Both the position numbers and the translations under genes were made by a program. DNA of 64,000 bases, taken from Chloroflexi bacterium HGW-Chloroflexi-3. GTDB lineage: Bacteria > Chloroflexota > Anaerolineae > Anaerolineales > Anaerolineaceae. The stretch lies in contig PHBX01000005.1 in the NCBI GenBank assembly GCA_002842045.1, positions 1 to 64,000 of the forward strand. Reading direction: 5' to 3'. Positions 57,419-64,000 of this stretch are shown one piece after another (within the stretch, counting starts at the first letter, position 1; every line of letters begins with the position of its first letter). Under the pieces are notes generated by a model. That model saw only the letters and a program-made list of their open reading frames with translations, did no database searches and had not been told where the DNA came from.

Positions 57419-58463
57419 GCATTACTCCACTTTTCTGCTCATCTTTTAATTGACCTTTAAATTGCACTAATTGTGAAAATAAATTTTTCAGTGAATATCC
57501 ATCGCGACTTAATGCATATATTCCAAGAATTCCTATCAGAACAAACTGAGATACATGCAAGATCAACGCGAATGCAAGCGCTATCGATTCATCGATATTA
57601 AACAATTTCAAGCCTGCCACAATGGAGGATTCATAAATCCCTAATCCAGCTGGAGCAGACGGTAAAGCGATCCCAAGCGCTAAGGTTGTGTTGGCAAATG
57701 CCCCCCACCACCATTCAGACGTTCCTGTTAGCAAAAATAAAAATAATGAAAATTGCACGAAACTCACCAACCATGAAGCGAAGACCCCAAAAAATCCAGC
57801 TGCGAATTGTTTTGGTTTTTTGAGTGTTTTGAAACCTTCTAATAATGAGAGGAAAAAAGGAACAATTAATTTGGCTAATAGATTTGATTTCTTGCCGATT
57901 CTGCTTAGGAAATTTTCAAATGGCCTTGAATTTCGAATGACAAAAAACAATACGAATAAACCAATTACCATCATACCTAAAATAAACCAGGCAGTGGTTT
58001 TAATCCATGCCATACCCACAACATAGGGCAACATAATGAGTAAGAAGAAAGCCAGAATGATCAGGTCAAATACACGTTCAATAAAAATCGAGGAAAGAAT
58101 ATGACCCGGATTTACTTTTAAGGATGCACCCATGAATACTGCCCGGCTTATTTCACCTAACCGGAATGGAAAGATATTGTTAATGAAATATCCCATACAT
58201 AATTTCATAAAAGTATTTTTGTACGTTGGACGGAATGAAAGTAATGCTCGCCAGCCAAGTGTTCTGACGAACAAAAATAATAATGTAAAAAGGGCAGCTA
58301 ATAAATAATAAAAAAATGAAGTGTTTTTTAACAATTCAATTGCCTGATCCACCGGGACAAATTTGATCAGCGCAAAAATAGCGATAAAACTCAATAAAAA
58401 ACCTGGAACCCATCGCCAAATAACATTGATGTTAAAAGAAGATTTTGGGCTTTCTAATTTCAA
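57411..58463 (-). CDS. LPG-synthase-type (UPF0104) integral membrane protein (350 aa)
   Basis: About eight or nine membrane helices form the lysylphosphatidylglycerol synthase transmembrane domain (UPF0104) family: FVRTLGWRALLSF, YFINNIFPFRLGEISRAVFM, IERVFDLIILAFF, and LGIALPSAPAGLGIYESSIVAG are its marker blocks. The C-terminal aminoacyl-transferase domain of MprF is absent. Homologous proteins occur in polysaccharide clusters and in archaeal glycosylation (AglD C-terminus), where a lipid-flipping role has been proposed but not shown. The start codon is TTG with GGAGGG just upstream, overlapping the lepA stop by four bases (TTGA). It is followed by the epimerase with an eight-base overlap. 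Confidence 0.85.
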   Translation of the reverse strand: MKLESPKSSFNINVIWRWVPGFLLSFIAIFALIKFVPVDQAIELLKNTSFFYYLLAALFTLLFLFVRTLGWRALLSFRPTYKNTFMKLCMGYFINNIFPFRLGEISRAVFMGASLKVNPGHILSSIFIERVFDLIILAFFLLIMLPYVVGMAWIKTTAWFILGMMVIGLFVLFFVIRNSRPFENFLSRIGKKSNLLAKLIVPFFLSLLEGFKTLKKPKQFAAGFFGVFASWLVSFVQFSLFLFLLTGTSEWWWGAFANTTLALGIALPSAPAGLGIYESSIVAGLKLFNIDESIALAFALILHVSQFVLIGILGIYALSRDGYSLKNLFSQLVQFKGQLKDEQKSGVMHD

Positions 58464-60262
58464 TCACCCTCCAAACGCAATACAGCCATGAATGCATCTT
58501 GAGGAATTTCTACATTCCCAACCATCTTCATGCGCCGTTTACCGCGTTTTTGTTTCTCCAACAATTTCTTCTTTCGGGTGATGTCTCCACCGTAACATTT
58601 CGCTAAAACGTCTTTCCTTAGTGCCTTTACATTCGCTCGGGAAATAATTCTTCCAGCTGCAGATGCCTGAATGGCGACATCAAATAATTGTCTGGGTATT
58701 AATTCTTTTAATTTTGTTACCAGAGCCTGGCCTTTATGGTAAGCATCTTCTTTATGCACAATAGCTGCCAATGCATCAACAGGTTCACCACCAACCAGAA
58801 CCTCTAGTTTTACCAGGTTTTCAGGTCGATATTCAGCAAAAGAATAATCCATTGATGCATATCCCCTGGTTTTGGATTTTAAATCGTCAAAGAAATTGAT
58901 AATCAGCTCTGACAATGGAATTTCAAAAGATAATTGAACTCTGTTTGCTGCTGGATATTCCTGATCTTTATAAGTACCCCTGCGCTTACGGACAATATCC
59001 ATCACAGTACCATAATAATCTGTTGGGGTGATGATTTGTAAATTCATCCACGGTTCTAATATTTCGGTTATTTCACCTTCATCTGGAAGCATGGCTGGGG
59101 AATCTATAAAAATTTTTTGTCCATCTTTCATTACAACCTGATATTCAACAGATGGTGCAGTCACGACGATATCAAGATCGTATTCTCTTTCTAATCGCTC
59201 CTGGATAATCTCCATATGGAAAAGTCCGAGAAACCCACAGCGAAATCCAAAATTTAGTGCCTGAGAAGTTTCAGGTACAAATTCGAGTGCTGCGTCATTG
59301 AGTTGTAGTTTTTCGATGGAATCTCGCAAATCCGGGTAATCTTCACCGTCCACCGGATAAATACCAGCGAATACCATAGGTTTAGGGTGTCGGTACCCAG
59401 GTAAAGGTGTTGTTGCTGGATTTTTAGCTAAAGTGATCGTATCCCCAACCCGGCATTCGGATACGGTTTTTAAGCCTGTAGCGATATAACCAACCTCACC
59501 ATCGGATAATTCAGTGACAGTCCGCATATCAGGGGCAAATACACCAATTTCGACTGGTCTTAAATCAAGCCCATTTGACATGATCCGAATGATATCGGTA
59601 TTGGTCATTTTACCTTCCATGATTCGAATGTAAGCAACGACACCTTTATAGGAATCATAATGTGAATCAAAAATCAGCGCTTTCATCGAAGCGTCCGCAT
59701 CTCCAACCGGTGCAGGAACATTTTTTACGATTCTTTCCAATACTGATTCAACATTTATCCCGGATTTTGCAGAAATCTTGATGACTTCATCTGGATTCGT
59801 TCCTAATAAATTTGAAATTTCCTGAACGATCTCATCTGGTCTGGCGGATGGCAAATCAATCTTATTAACCACGGGAACGATCGTCAAATCTGATTCCAGT
59901 GCCAGGTACAAGTTAGCTAAAGTCTGTGCTTCAATCCCTTGAGAAGCATCCACAACCAATAATGCACCTTCGCATGCTAATAAGGCTCGACTAACTTCAT
60001 AGTTAAAGTCCACATGACCTGGTGTGTCAATTAAATTCAATTCATAAATTTTCTGATCATTGGCTTGATATTTCATCCGCACAGCAGAGGATTTGATTGT
60101 GACACCTTTTTCACGCTCCAAATCCATACTATCTAAAACCTGTTCTTTCATATCCCGATCGGAGATGGTATTGGTTAATTGGAGCATGCGATCTGCAAGT
60201 GTTGATTTGCCGTGATCGACATGAGCGATAATACAAAAATTTCGAATAAATTCATTTTCCAT
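58460..60262 (-). CDS. lepA: Elongation factor 4 (back-translocating translational GTPase)
   Basis: Full-length LepA (600 aa): G1 AHVDHGKST, G3 DTPGH, G4 NKID and SAKSG, domain II, the LepA-specific FGFRCGFLGLFHMEI block, and the basic C-terminal signature KKLLEKQKRGKRRMKMVGNVEIPQDAF. It binds stalled ribosomes and promotes back-translocation. TATACT lies 10 bases upstream of the ATG without a Shine-Dalgarno site, so the mRNA may be leaderless or nearly so. Its stop overlaps the start of the flippase-like gene by four bases, making a translation factor the first gene of the glycan operon. Confidence 0.98.
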   Translation of the reverse strand: MENEFIRNFCIIAHVDHGKSTLADRMLQLTNTISDRDMKEQVLDSMDLEREKGVTIKSSAVRMKYQANDQKIYELNLIDTPGHVDFNYEVSRALLACEGALLVVDASQGIEAQTLANLYLALESDLTIVPVVNKIDLPSARPDEIVQEISNLLGTNPDEVIKISAKSGINVESVLERIVKNVPAPVGDADASMKALIFDSHYDSYKGVVAYIRIMEGKMTNTDIIRIMSNGLDLRPVEIGVFAPDMRTVTELSDGEVGYIATGLKTVSECRVGDTITLAKNPATTPLPGYRHPKPMVFAGIYPVDGEDYPDLRDSIEKLQLNDAALEFVPETSQALNFGFRCGFLGLFHMEIIQERLEREYDLDIVVTAPSVEYQVVMKDGQKIFIDSPAMLPDEGEITEILEPWMNLQIITPTDYYGTVMDIVRKRRGTYKDQEYPAANRVQLSFEIPLSELIINFFDDLKSKTRGYASMDYSFAEYRPENLVKLEVLVGGEPVDALAAIVHKEDAYHKGQALVTKLKELIPRQLFDVAIQASAAGRIISRANVKALRKDVLAKCYGGDITRKKKLLEKQKRGKRRMKMVGNVEIPQDAFMAVLRLEGD

Positions 60263-60272
60263 AGGCGTAAGA

Positions 60273-60278
60273 AGTATA
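60273..60278 (-). promoter_or_regulatory. -10 box upstream of lepA
   Basis: TATACT on the minus strand ends 10 bases before the lepA ATG. A weak -35 match (TTCAGG) lies 17 bases further up. No ribosome binding site is seen. Confidence 0.4.
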
Positions 60279-60309
60279 CCGCAAATTGAATTATTCCTGA
60301 AAATTTGGT

Positions 60310-61101
60310 CTATAGCATATCCGAAATTATTGAATCAACGACTTCTTCTATATTTTCTCTGGCATCTTCTGCACCAACCGATAAATGAGCTAAAAATTCA
60401 ATATTTCCTTTAGGGCCTCTCAGGGGTGAAATAATCAGCCCTTCAAACCTAAATCCATTCATGATCGCAAAATCAAGCGTTTCCAGAAGGATTTTTCGAT
60501 GAATATCTGGATCCCTGATCACGCCAGCCCCTTTGGCCGCATCTTTTCTACCTGCTTCAAATTGGGGTTTGATGAGCATTACAATTTGGCTTTCTGCATG
60601 CAGCCAATTTTTGATGACAGGTAACAATACTTTTAATGATATAAAAGACGCATCAACTGTGACTAAATCAATAGCATCTGGTAGCGAAACGACATTTCTG
60701 GCATTGGTGCGTTCCATGACTACAACACGGGGATCATTTCGCAATTTCCAATGCAAAATTCCAAAACCTACATCAATTGCATAGACTTTTTTTGCCCCAT
60801 TCTGTAACAAACAATCTGTAAATCCCCCGGTTGAAGACCCAACATCAACACAAATTCTATCCGCTAAATTCACTAACCTAAAACTTTTTAGTCCAACTTC
60901 TAATTTTTCTCCACCTCTTGAGACAAATTTTGGACCTTTTATGATTTCTACTTTTGCCTTATCATCGATTTGTTGGGATGGTTTTAAGACCATTTCGCCA
61001 TTGACTAATATTTCACCAGCCATGACCAATCTTTGTGCCAGGCTGCGTGATTCCACCATTTTATGTTCATATAAATAAATATCCACACGAATTTTTGCCA
61101 T
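60310..61101 (-). CDS. tlyA: TlyA-type S4/FtsJ-like rRNA methyltransferase (263 aa)
   Basis: An S4 RNA-binding domain (residues 4-65, IRVDIYLYEHKMVESRSLA and GEILVNGEMV) precedes an FtsJ-like methyltransferase with the SAM motif CVDVGSSTGGFTDCLLQNGA, the DVGFGILHWKLRND block and the catalytic-type K in IKPQFEAGRKD. TlyA proteins 2'-O-methylate ribosomal RNA (in mycobacteria C1409 of 16S and C1920 of 23S). The sequence is full length. TAAAAT ends seven bases upstream of the ATG and no Shine-Dalgarno site is seen, so leaderless expression is likely. It is divergent from the UbiA gene. Confidence 0.93.
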   Translation of the reverse strand: MAKIRVDIYLYEHKMVESRSLAQRLVMAGEILVNGEMVLKPSQQIDDKAKVEIIKGPKFVSRGGEKLEVGLKSFRLVNLADRICVDVGSSTGGFTDCLLQNGAKKVYAIDVGFGILHWKLRNDPRVVVMERTNARNVVSLPDAIDLVTVDASFISLKVLLPVIKNWLHAESQIVMLIKPQFEAGRKDAAKGAGVIRDPDIHRKILLETLDFAIMNGFRFEGLIISPLRGPKGNIEFLAHLSVGAEDARENIEEVVDSIISDML

Positions 61102-61108
61102 TCATAAG

Positions 61109-61114
61109 ATTTTA
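61109..61114 (-). promoter_or_regulatory. -10 box of a probable leaderless promoter for tlyA
   Basis: TAAAAT on the minus strand ends seven bases before the ATG; no ribosome binding site fits in between. Confidence 0.4.
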
Positions 61115-61177
61115 CCCTACGTTAACCAAGTACCAGGCATAAATGACCCAAAAATTTCTTTAAATTTTTACAGATAT

Positions 61178-61183
61178 GATAAT
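61178..61183 (+). promoter_or_regulatory. -10 box of a probable leaderless promoter for the UbiA-mvk-ipk operon
   Basis: GATAAT (or the overlapping TATGAT at 61175-61180) ends eight (or 11) bases before the ATG at 61192. No Shine-Dalgarno site is present. Confidence 0.4.
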
Positions 61184-61191
61184 ATTGATAC

Positions 61192-62061
61192 ATGCTCAAA
61201 TCGATCCTTAAAGAAATGCGCTTACATCAATGGATCAAGAATACATTCGTTCTCATTCCATTGGTTTTTGATCGCCAATTATTTTCGATTGAGCCATTGT
61301 CCAGAACCATAATAGGATTTTTCATGTTCTGTTTTGTTTCATCCAGTGTCTATTTGATCAACGATATTATGGATGTTGAAGCAGACAGAAAACATCCCAA
61401 AAAGAAATCCAGACCAATTGCCTCTGGTGCTTTACCCATTCCGATCGCAATAATTTCTTCTATCATACTCGTTTCAATATCAGTCATCGGGGGATACTTT
61501 TTATCCAGATCATTTTTACTCATTCTGCTAATTTACTTCCTGATCAATTTAGCGTATTCATTAAGACTTAAACATGTTCCTTTATTGGATGTATTGATTA
61601 TAGCGTCTGGTTTTGTTCTACGGGTAGCTGCAGGTGTTTCCATCATTCAGGTTGAAAGATTTTCTCCCTGGTTATATGTTGTTACAACGGTACTGGCGTT
61701 GTTCTTTGGACTCGGAAAAAGGAGAGGTGAATTAGCAACCATCCAACAGAATAATAATGAACAAAGAAAAGTTCTTGATGGTTACACAATACCGCTTTTG
61801 GATCAATTAATCACGATCATTTCTGCAACAACCATCATTTCCTATAGTCTTTATACTTTTTCGGCCCCAAACCTACCGGATAATCATGCCATGATGTTGA
61901 CAATCCCGTTTGCAATATACGGAATATTTAGATATCTATATTTAATTCAGGTAAAAAATGAAGGTGGCGCTCCGGATGAGTTGGTTTTGTCTGATCGGCC
62001 ATTACAAGTCACATTCCTTTTATTTGCAGTATCGGTAGTAATAATTTTCTATTTATTTTAA
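61192..62061 (+). CDS. UbiA-family prenyltransferase, decaprenyl-phosphate phosphoribosyltransferase-like (289 aa)
   Basis: Eight or nine membrane helices and the first Asp-rich motif NDIMDVEADRKHPKKKSRP place it in the UbiA family. The sequence opens MRLHQWIKNTFVLIPL, as in the decaprenyl-phosphate phosphoribosyltransferase (Rv3806c-like) branch, which makes polyprenyl-phospho-ribose for cell-wall arabinan. The second motif is less canonical (LVLSDRPLQ). By context it would join an isoprenoid chain to a polar group. It starts the operon UbiA - mvk - ipk, with the next gene starting two bases after its stop. Substrate is inferred, not proven. Confidence 0.85.
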   Translation: MLKSILKEMRLHQWIKNTFVLIPLVFDRQLFSIEPLSRTIIGFFMFCFVSSSVYLINDIMDVEADRKHPKKKSRPIASGALPIPIAIISSIILVSISVIGGYFLSRSFLLILLIYFLINLAYSLRLKHVPLLDVLIIASGFVLRVAAGVSIIQVERFSPWLYVVTTVLALFFGLGKRRGELATIQQNNNEQRKVLDGYTIPLLDQLITIISATTIISYSLYTFSAPNLPDNHAMMLTIPFAIYGIFRYLYLIQVKNEGGAPDELVLSDRPLQVTFLLFAVSVVIIFYLF

Positions 62062-62063
62062 TC

Positions 62064-63020
62064 ATGCCCGCAACAATATCAACTGCCCCTGGAAAAACAA
62101 TTCTCTTTGGTGAACATGCTGTTGTGTATGGCCATCCAGCCATTGCAGTTCCAGTGAATGAAATACAAGCAAAAGTAAAAATTTTTCCCTTAATAGGATC
62201 TCAAACAGGCCAAATTCAATTCATTGCACCCCAGGTTCAACTTGAGCAGAATTACAATGAAATGGATAAATATCATCCGTTCCGCATTGCACTGGAGCAA
62301 GTTAAGAATTTTCTGGACATATCTCATTACCCTGCCTGCAAAATCCATCTCAGTTCAACTATTCCAATTTCATCGGGTTTGGGATCCAGTGCTGCCATTT
62401 CGGTTGCTTTGATCAAAGGTTTATTTGAATTTGTGGGCTATCAGGCTTCCGATAAGGTTTTATCAGAATTGGCATACAAAGTTGAAATCGAATTTCATGG
62501 CACACCTTCTGGAATAGATAATACTGTGGTTGCATATCGAAAACCTGTTTTGTTCCAAAAGGAAAAAGATATCGAATTTATCGCCCCGGGGGGAATATTC
62601 ACAATCATTATTGCGGATAGTGGTATAAAAGGGAACACAAAAGTTGCAGTCGCTGGCGTGAGAGAACGCTGGCAGAACAACACTAATTTATTCGAGGAAT
62701 ATTTCCAGAATATTGGTGTAATTACCTCCCGTGCAAAAATTGCCCTTGAAAATGGAGAGCAAATGACATTAGGTAATCTCATGAATGCGAACCAGCAACT
62801 CTTGAGAAAAATCGGGGTTTCCCATCCATCACTTGAGAATCTAATGGATATAGCTTTATCTCATGGTGGTTTAGGGGCAAAACTTTGTGGAGGTGGACTG
62901 GGTGGAAATATAATCATTTTATCGGATGTAGAAAGAGCTGAGAACATATCCGAATTATTATTAGGTAATGGTGCATCCCAGACAATAATAATGACTTTAT
63001 CGAAAGAAAACATAAAATGA
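62064..63020 (+). CDS. mvk: Mevalonate kinase (318 aa)
   Basis: GHMP kinase with the mevalonate-kinase pattern: FGEHAVVYGHPAIAVPV (residues about 14-30), the ATP loop PISSGLGSSAAISVAL, GTPSGIDNTVV with the catalytic Asp, and the C-terminal GGLGAKLCGGGLGGN motif. It phosphorylates mevalonate to mevalonate-5-phosphate at the start of the mevalonate branch to isopentenyl diphosphate. Length fits the family. The stop overlaps the isopentenyl phosphate kinase start by four bases (ATGA), so the two enzymes are translationally coupled. No HMG-CoA reductase or decarboxylase lies in the window. Confidence 0.93.
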   Translation: MPATISTAPGKTILFGEHAVVYGHPAIAVPVNEIQAKVKIFPLIGSQTGQIQFIAPQVQLEQNYNEMDKYHPFRIALEQVKNFLDISHYPACKIHLSSTIPISSGLGSSAAISVALIKGLFEFVGYQASDKVLSELAYKVEIEFHGTPSGIDNTVVAYRKPVLFQKEKDIEFIAPGGIFTIIIADSGIKGNTKVAVAGVRERWQNNTNLFEEYFQNIGVITSRAKIALENGEQMTLGNLMNANQQLLRKIGVSHPSLENLMDIALSHGGLGAKLCGGGLGGNIIILSDVERAENISELLLGNGASQTIIMTLSKENIK

Positions 63021-63817
63021 ATGATTTAATAATGATCAAATGGGGTGGATCACTGATAACAGATAAAGATAAACCATGCACTCCCCAACTCGAGATCATT
63101 CAGTCTTTAGCAAAACAAATAAAGAAGTTACACGAAATCAAACCAGGTTTAAAAATCATCCTGGGACACGGTTCAGGTTCTTTTGGTCATGCAGTAGCAT
63201 CAAAATATCAGACCCGAAATGGTGTTAAAACGGAAGACGATTGGATCGGTTTCTCCCAGGTCTGGCACGCAGCCAGAAGTCTGAATGTCATTGTTATCCA
63301 GGCTTTACACGATCAAGGCCTTCCTGCTGTCACTTTTTCTCCTTCATCTTTCATCTCATCCTCAAATGGTAAAGGAGTTGAATATTTTCAATTTCCGTTG
63401 GAGCGAGCTTTATCTTCTAACATATTACCTGTTGTTCATGGCGATGTAATTTTCGATCAACTGTTAGGTGGCACGATATTATCAACAGAAGATATTTTTT
63501 TATTTTTAGCAGATTATTACCAACCGCAAAAAATCTTACTTGCTGGTATTGAAGACTATATATGGGCAGATTTTCCGGAAAAAAAATACCCAATCAAATC
63601 CATTACCACTGTTAATTTTGAAGACATAAAATCTGTAATTGGTAAATCCTCCAGTGTCGATGTGACTGGTGGAATGATAGAAAAGGTCAAAATAATGATT
63701 GACCTTGTCAAGAAATATCCCAGCACCAAAATCAGCATTTTTTCTGGATTATCATCAAATTGCTTAATCCAGGAAGTACTCGGTGAACCAACAGGAACAT
63801 TAATTGAAATGGAGTAG
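63017..63817 (+). CDS. Isopentenyl phosphate kinase (266 aa)
   Basis: An amino acid kinase fold protein with IKWGGSLITDKDKP, the GHGSGSFGH motif that carries the IPK-specific His, VVHGDVIFD and SSVDVTGGM. These distinguish isopentenyl phosphate kinase from glutamate-5-kinase and acetylglutamate kinase. It converts isopentenyl phosphate to isopentenyl diphosphate in the alternative (archaeal-type) mevalonate route, which is known in a few Chloroflexota. It overlaps mvk by four bases. A phosphomevalonate decarboxylase is required for the alternative route but is not in the window. Confidence 0.92.
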   Translation: MNDLIMIKWGGSLITDKDKPCTPQLEIIQSLAKQIKKLHEIKPGLKIILGHGSGSFGHAVASKYQTRNGVKTEDDWIGFSQVWHAARSLNVIVIQALHDQGLPAVTFSPSSFISSSNGKGVEYFQFPLERALSSNILPVVHGDVIFDQLLGGTILSTEDIFLFLADYYQPQKILLAGIEDYIWADFPEKKYPIKSITTVNFEDIKSVIGKSSSVDVTGGMIEKVKIMIDLVKKYPSTKISIFSGLSSNCLIQEVLGEPTGTLIEME

Positions 63818-63820
63818 ATG

Positions 63821-64000
63821 ATGACAATTAATTCGCTTAATATATTGGAAAATTATGAAGAAAAATATTTAGCACCTTATGGATCAAAAAGCAAAGATTC
63901 AAAAGGCAGACTACATCCAGACAGTGAACCGGCTTACAGAACTCGATTCCAAAGAGATCGCGATCGGATCATCCATACTTCCGCATTTCGAAGGCTTGAA
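63821..64000 (+). CDS. Deoxyguanosinetriphosphate triphosphohydrolase-like protein, 5' part
   Basis: The gene runs off the window after 60 codons. The visible part ends [21 protein letters not shown], the N-terminal signature of dGTPase-like HD proteins. The ATG at 63821 is preferred over 63818 because GGAG (63811-63814) then lies six bases upstream. It starts just behind the isopentenyl phosphate kinase stop and is probably in the same operon. Confidence 0.85.
   Translation, partial: MTINSLNILENYEEKYLAPYGSKSKDSKGRLHPDSEPAYRTRFQRDRDRIIHTSAFRRLE

Overview
The window looks like chromosomal DNA from a low-GC, anaerobic, carbohydrate-fermenting member of the Chloroflexota, most probably class Anaerolineae. 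This is inferred from gene content. The main pointers are a giant Chlor_Arch_YYY (DUF2298) membrane protein, an archaeal-like mevalonate kinase plus isopentenyl phosphate kinase pair, several GT-C membrane glycosyltransferases, a maltodextrin ABC cluster with lipoprotein amylases, and periplasm-free lipoprotein architecture. There are no phage, IS, CRISPR, tRNA or rRNA features. Genes are packed tightly and no gap between genes exceeds 300 bases.

Layout. 0-6 kb: a very large cytoplasmic GH13 protein, a pterin dehydratase coupled to a CBS protein, and on the other strand fmt, a panE-like reductase and a second cytoplasmic GH13 enzyme. 7.8-9 kb: small genes (DUF4870 membrane protein, an unrecognised helical protein, a one-cysteine glutaredoxin-like protein). 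9-12 kb (minus): a subtilase behind about 11 membrane segments, an ECF-type sigma factor and a small membrane protein. 12.4-17.8 kb (plus): a lipase, a glyA-gcvT fusion and an aminotransferase. 17.9-31.5 kb (minus): a TGS-nucleoside kinase, then the maltodextrin locus (ROK regulator, malE, malF, malG, lipoprotein alpha-amylase, a GT-C/beta-propeller hybrid, lipoprotein GH57 amylopullulanase). 31.7-35.2 kb (plus): a PhnD-like lipoprotein, a SanA/YdcF-like protein, an HD protein and a TIM-barrel/NTF2-like protein. 35.2-46.8 kb (minus): rpoC without rpoB beside it, a large hybrid sensor kinase, a C69 peptidase, cmk and a GT-C protein. 46.8-60.3 kb (minus): DUF952, the 1635-residue GT-C/YYY protein, another GT-C protein, a methyltransferase, a GT4 glycosyltransferase, a CDP-paratose-epimerase-like protein, an LPG-synthase-type membrane protein and lepA. 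60.3-64 kb: tlyA (minus), and on plus a UbiA-type prenyltransferase, mevalonate kinase, isopentenyl phosphate kinase and the start of a dGTPase.

How the genes work together. The mal locus would degrade alpha-glucans at the cell surface (GH13 and GH57 lipoproteins), import maltodextrins (MalEFG, with the ATPase encoded elsewhere) and process them in the cytoplasm with the two GH13 proteins at 0-6 kb. The 45-58 kb genes look like a surface glycan or glycolipid assembly set. The 61-64 kb operon supplies isoprenoid precursors and a membrane prenyltransferase that could feed lipid carriers into it. The most notable features are the SHMT-GcvT fusion with a degenerate GcvT-like middle segment, the fused GT-C/YYY protein in its glycan operon, the sensor-like propeller fused to a membrane glycosyltransferase inside the mal operon, and a set of genes that have a -10 box 7-10 bases before the start codon and no Shine-Dalgarno site, suggesting leaderless mRNAs.
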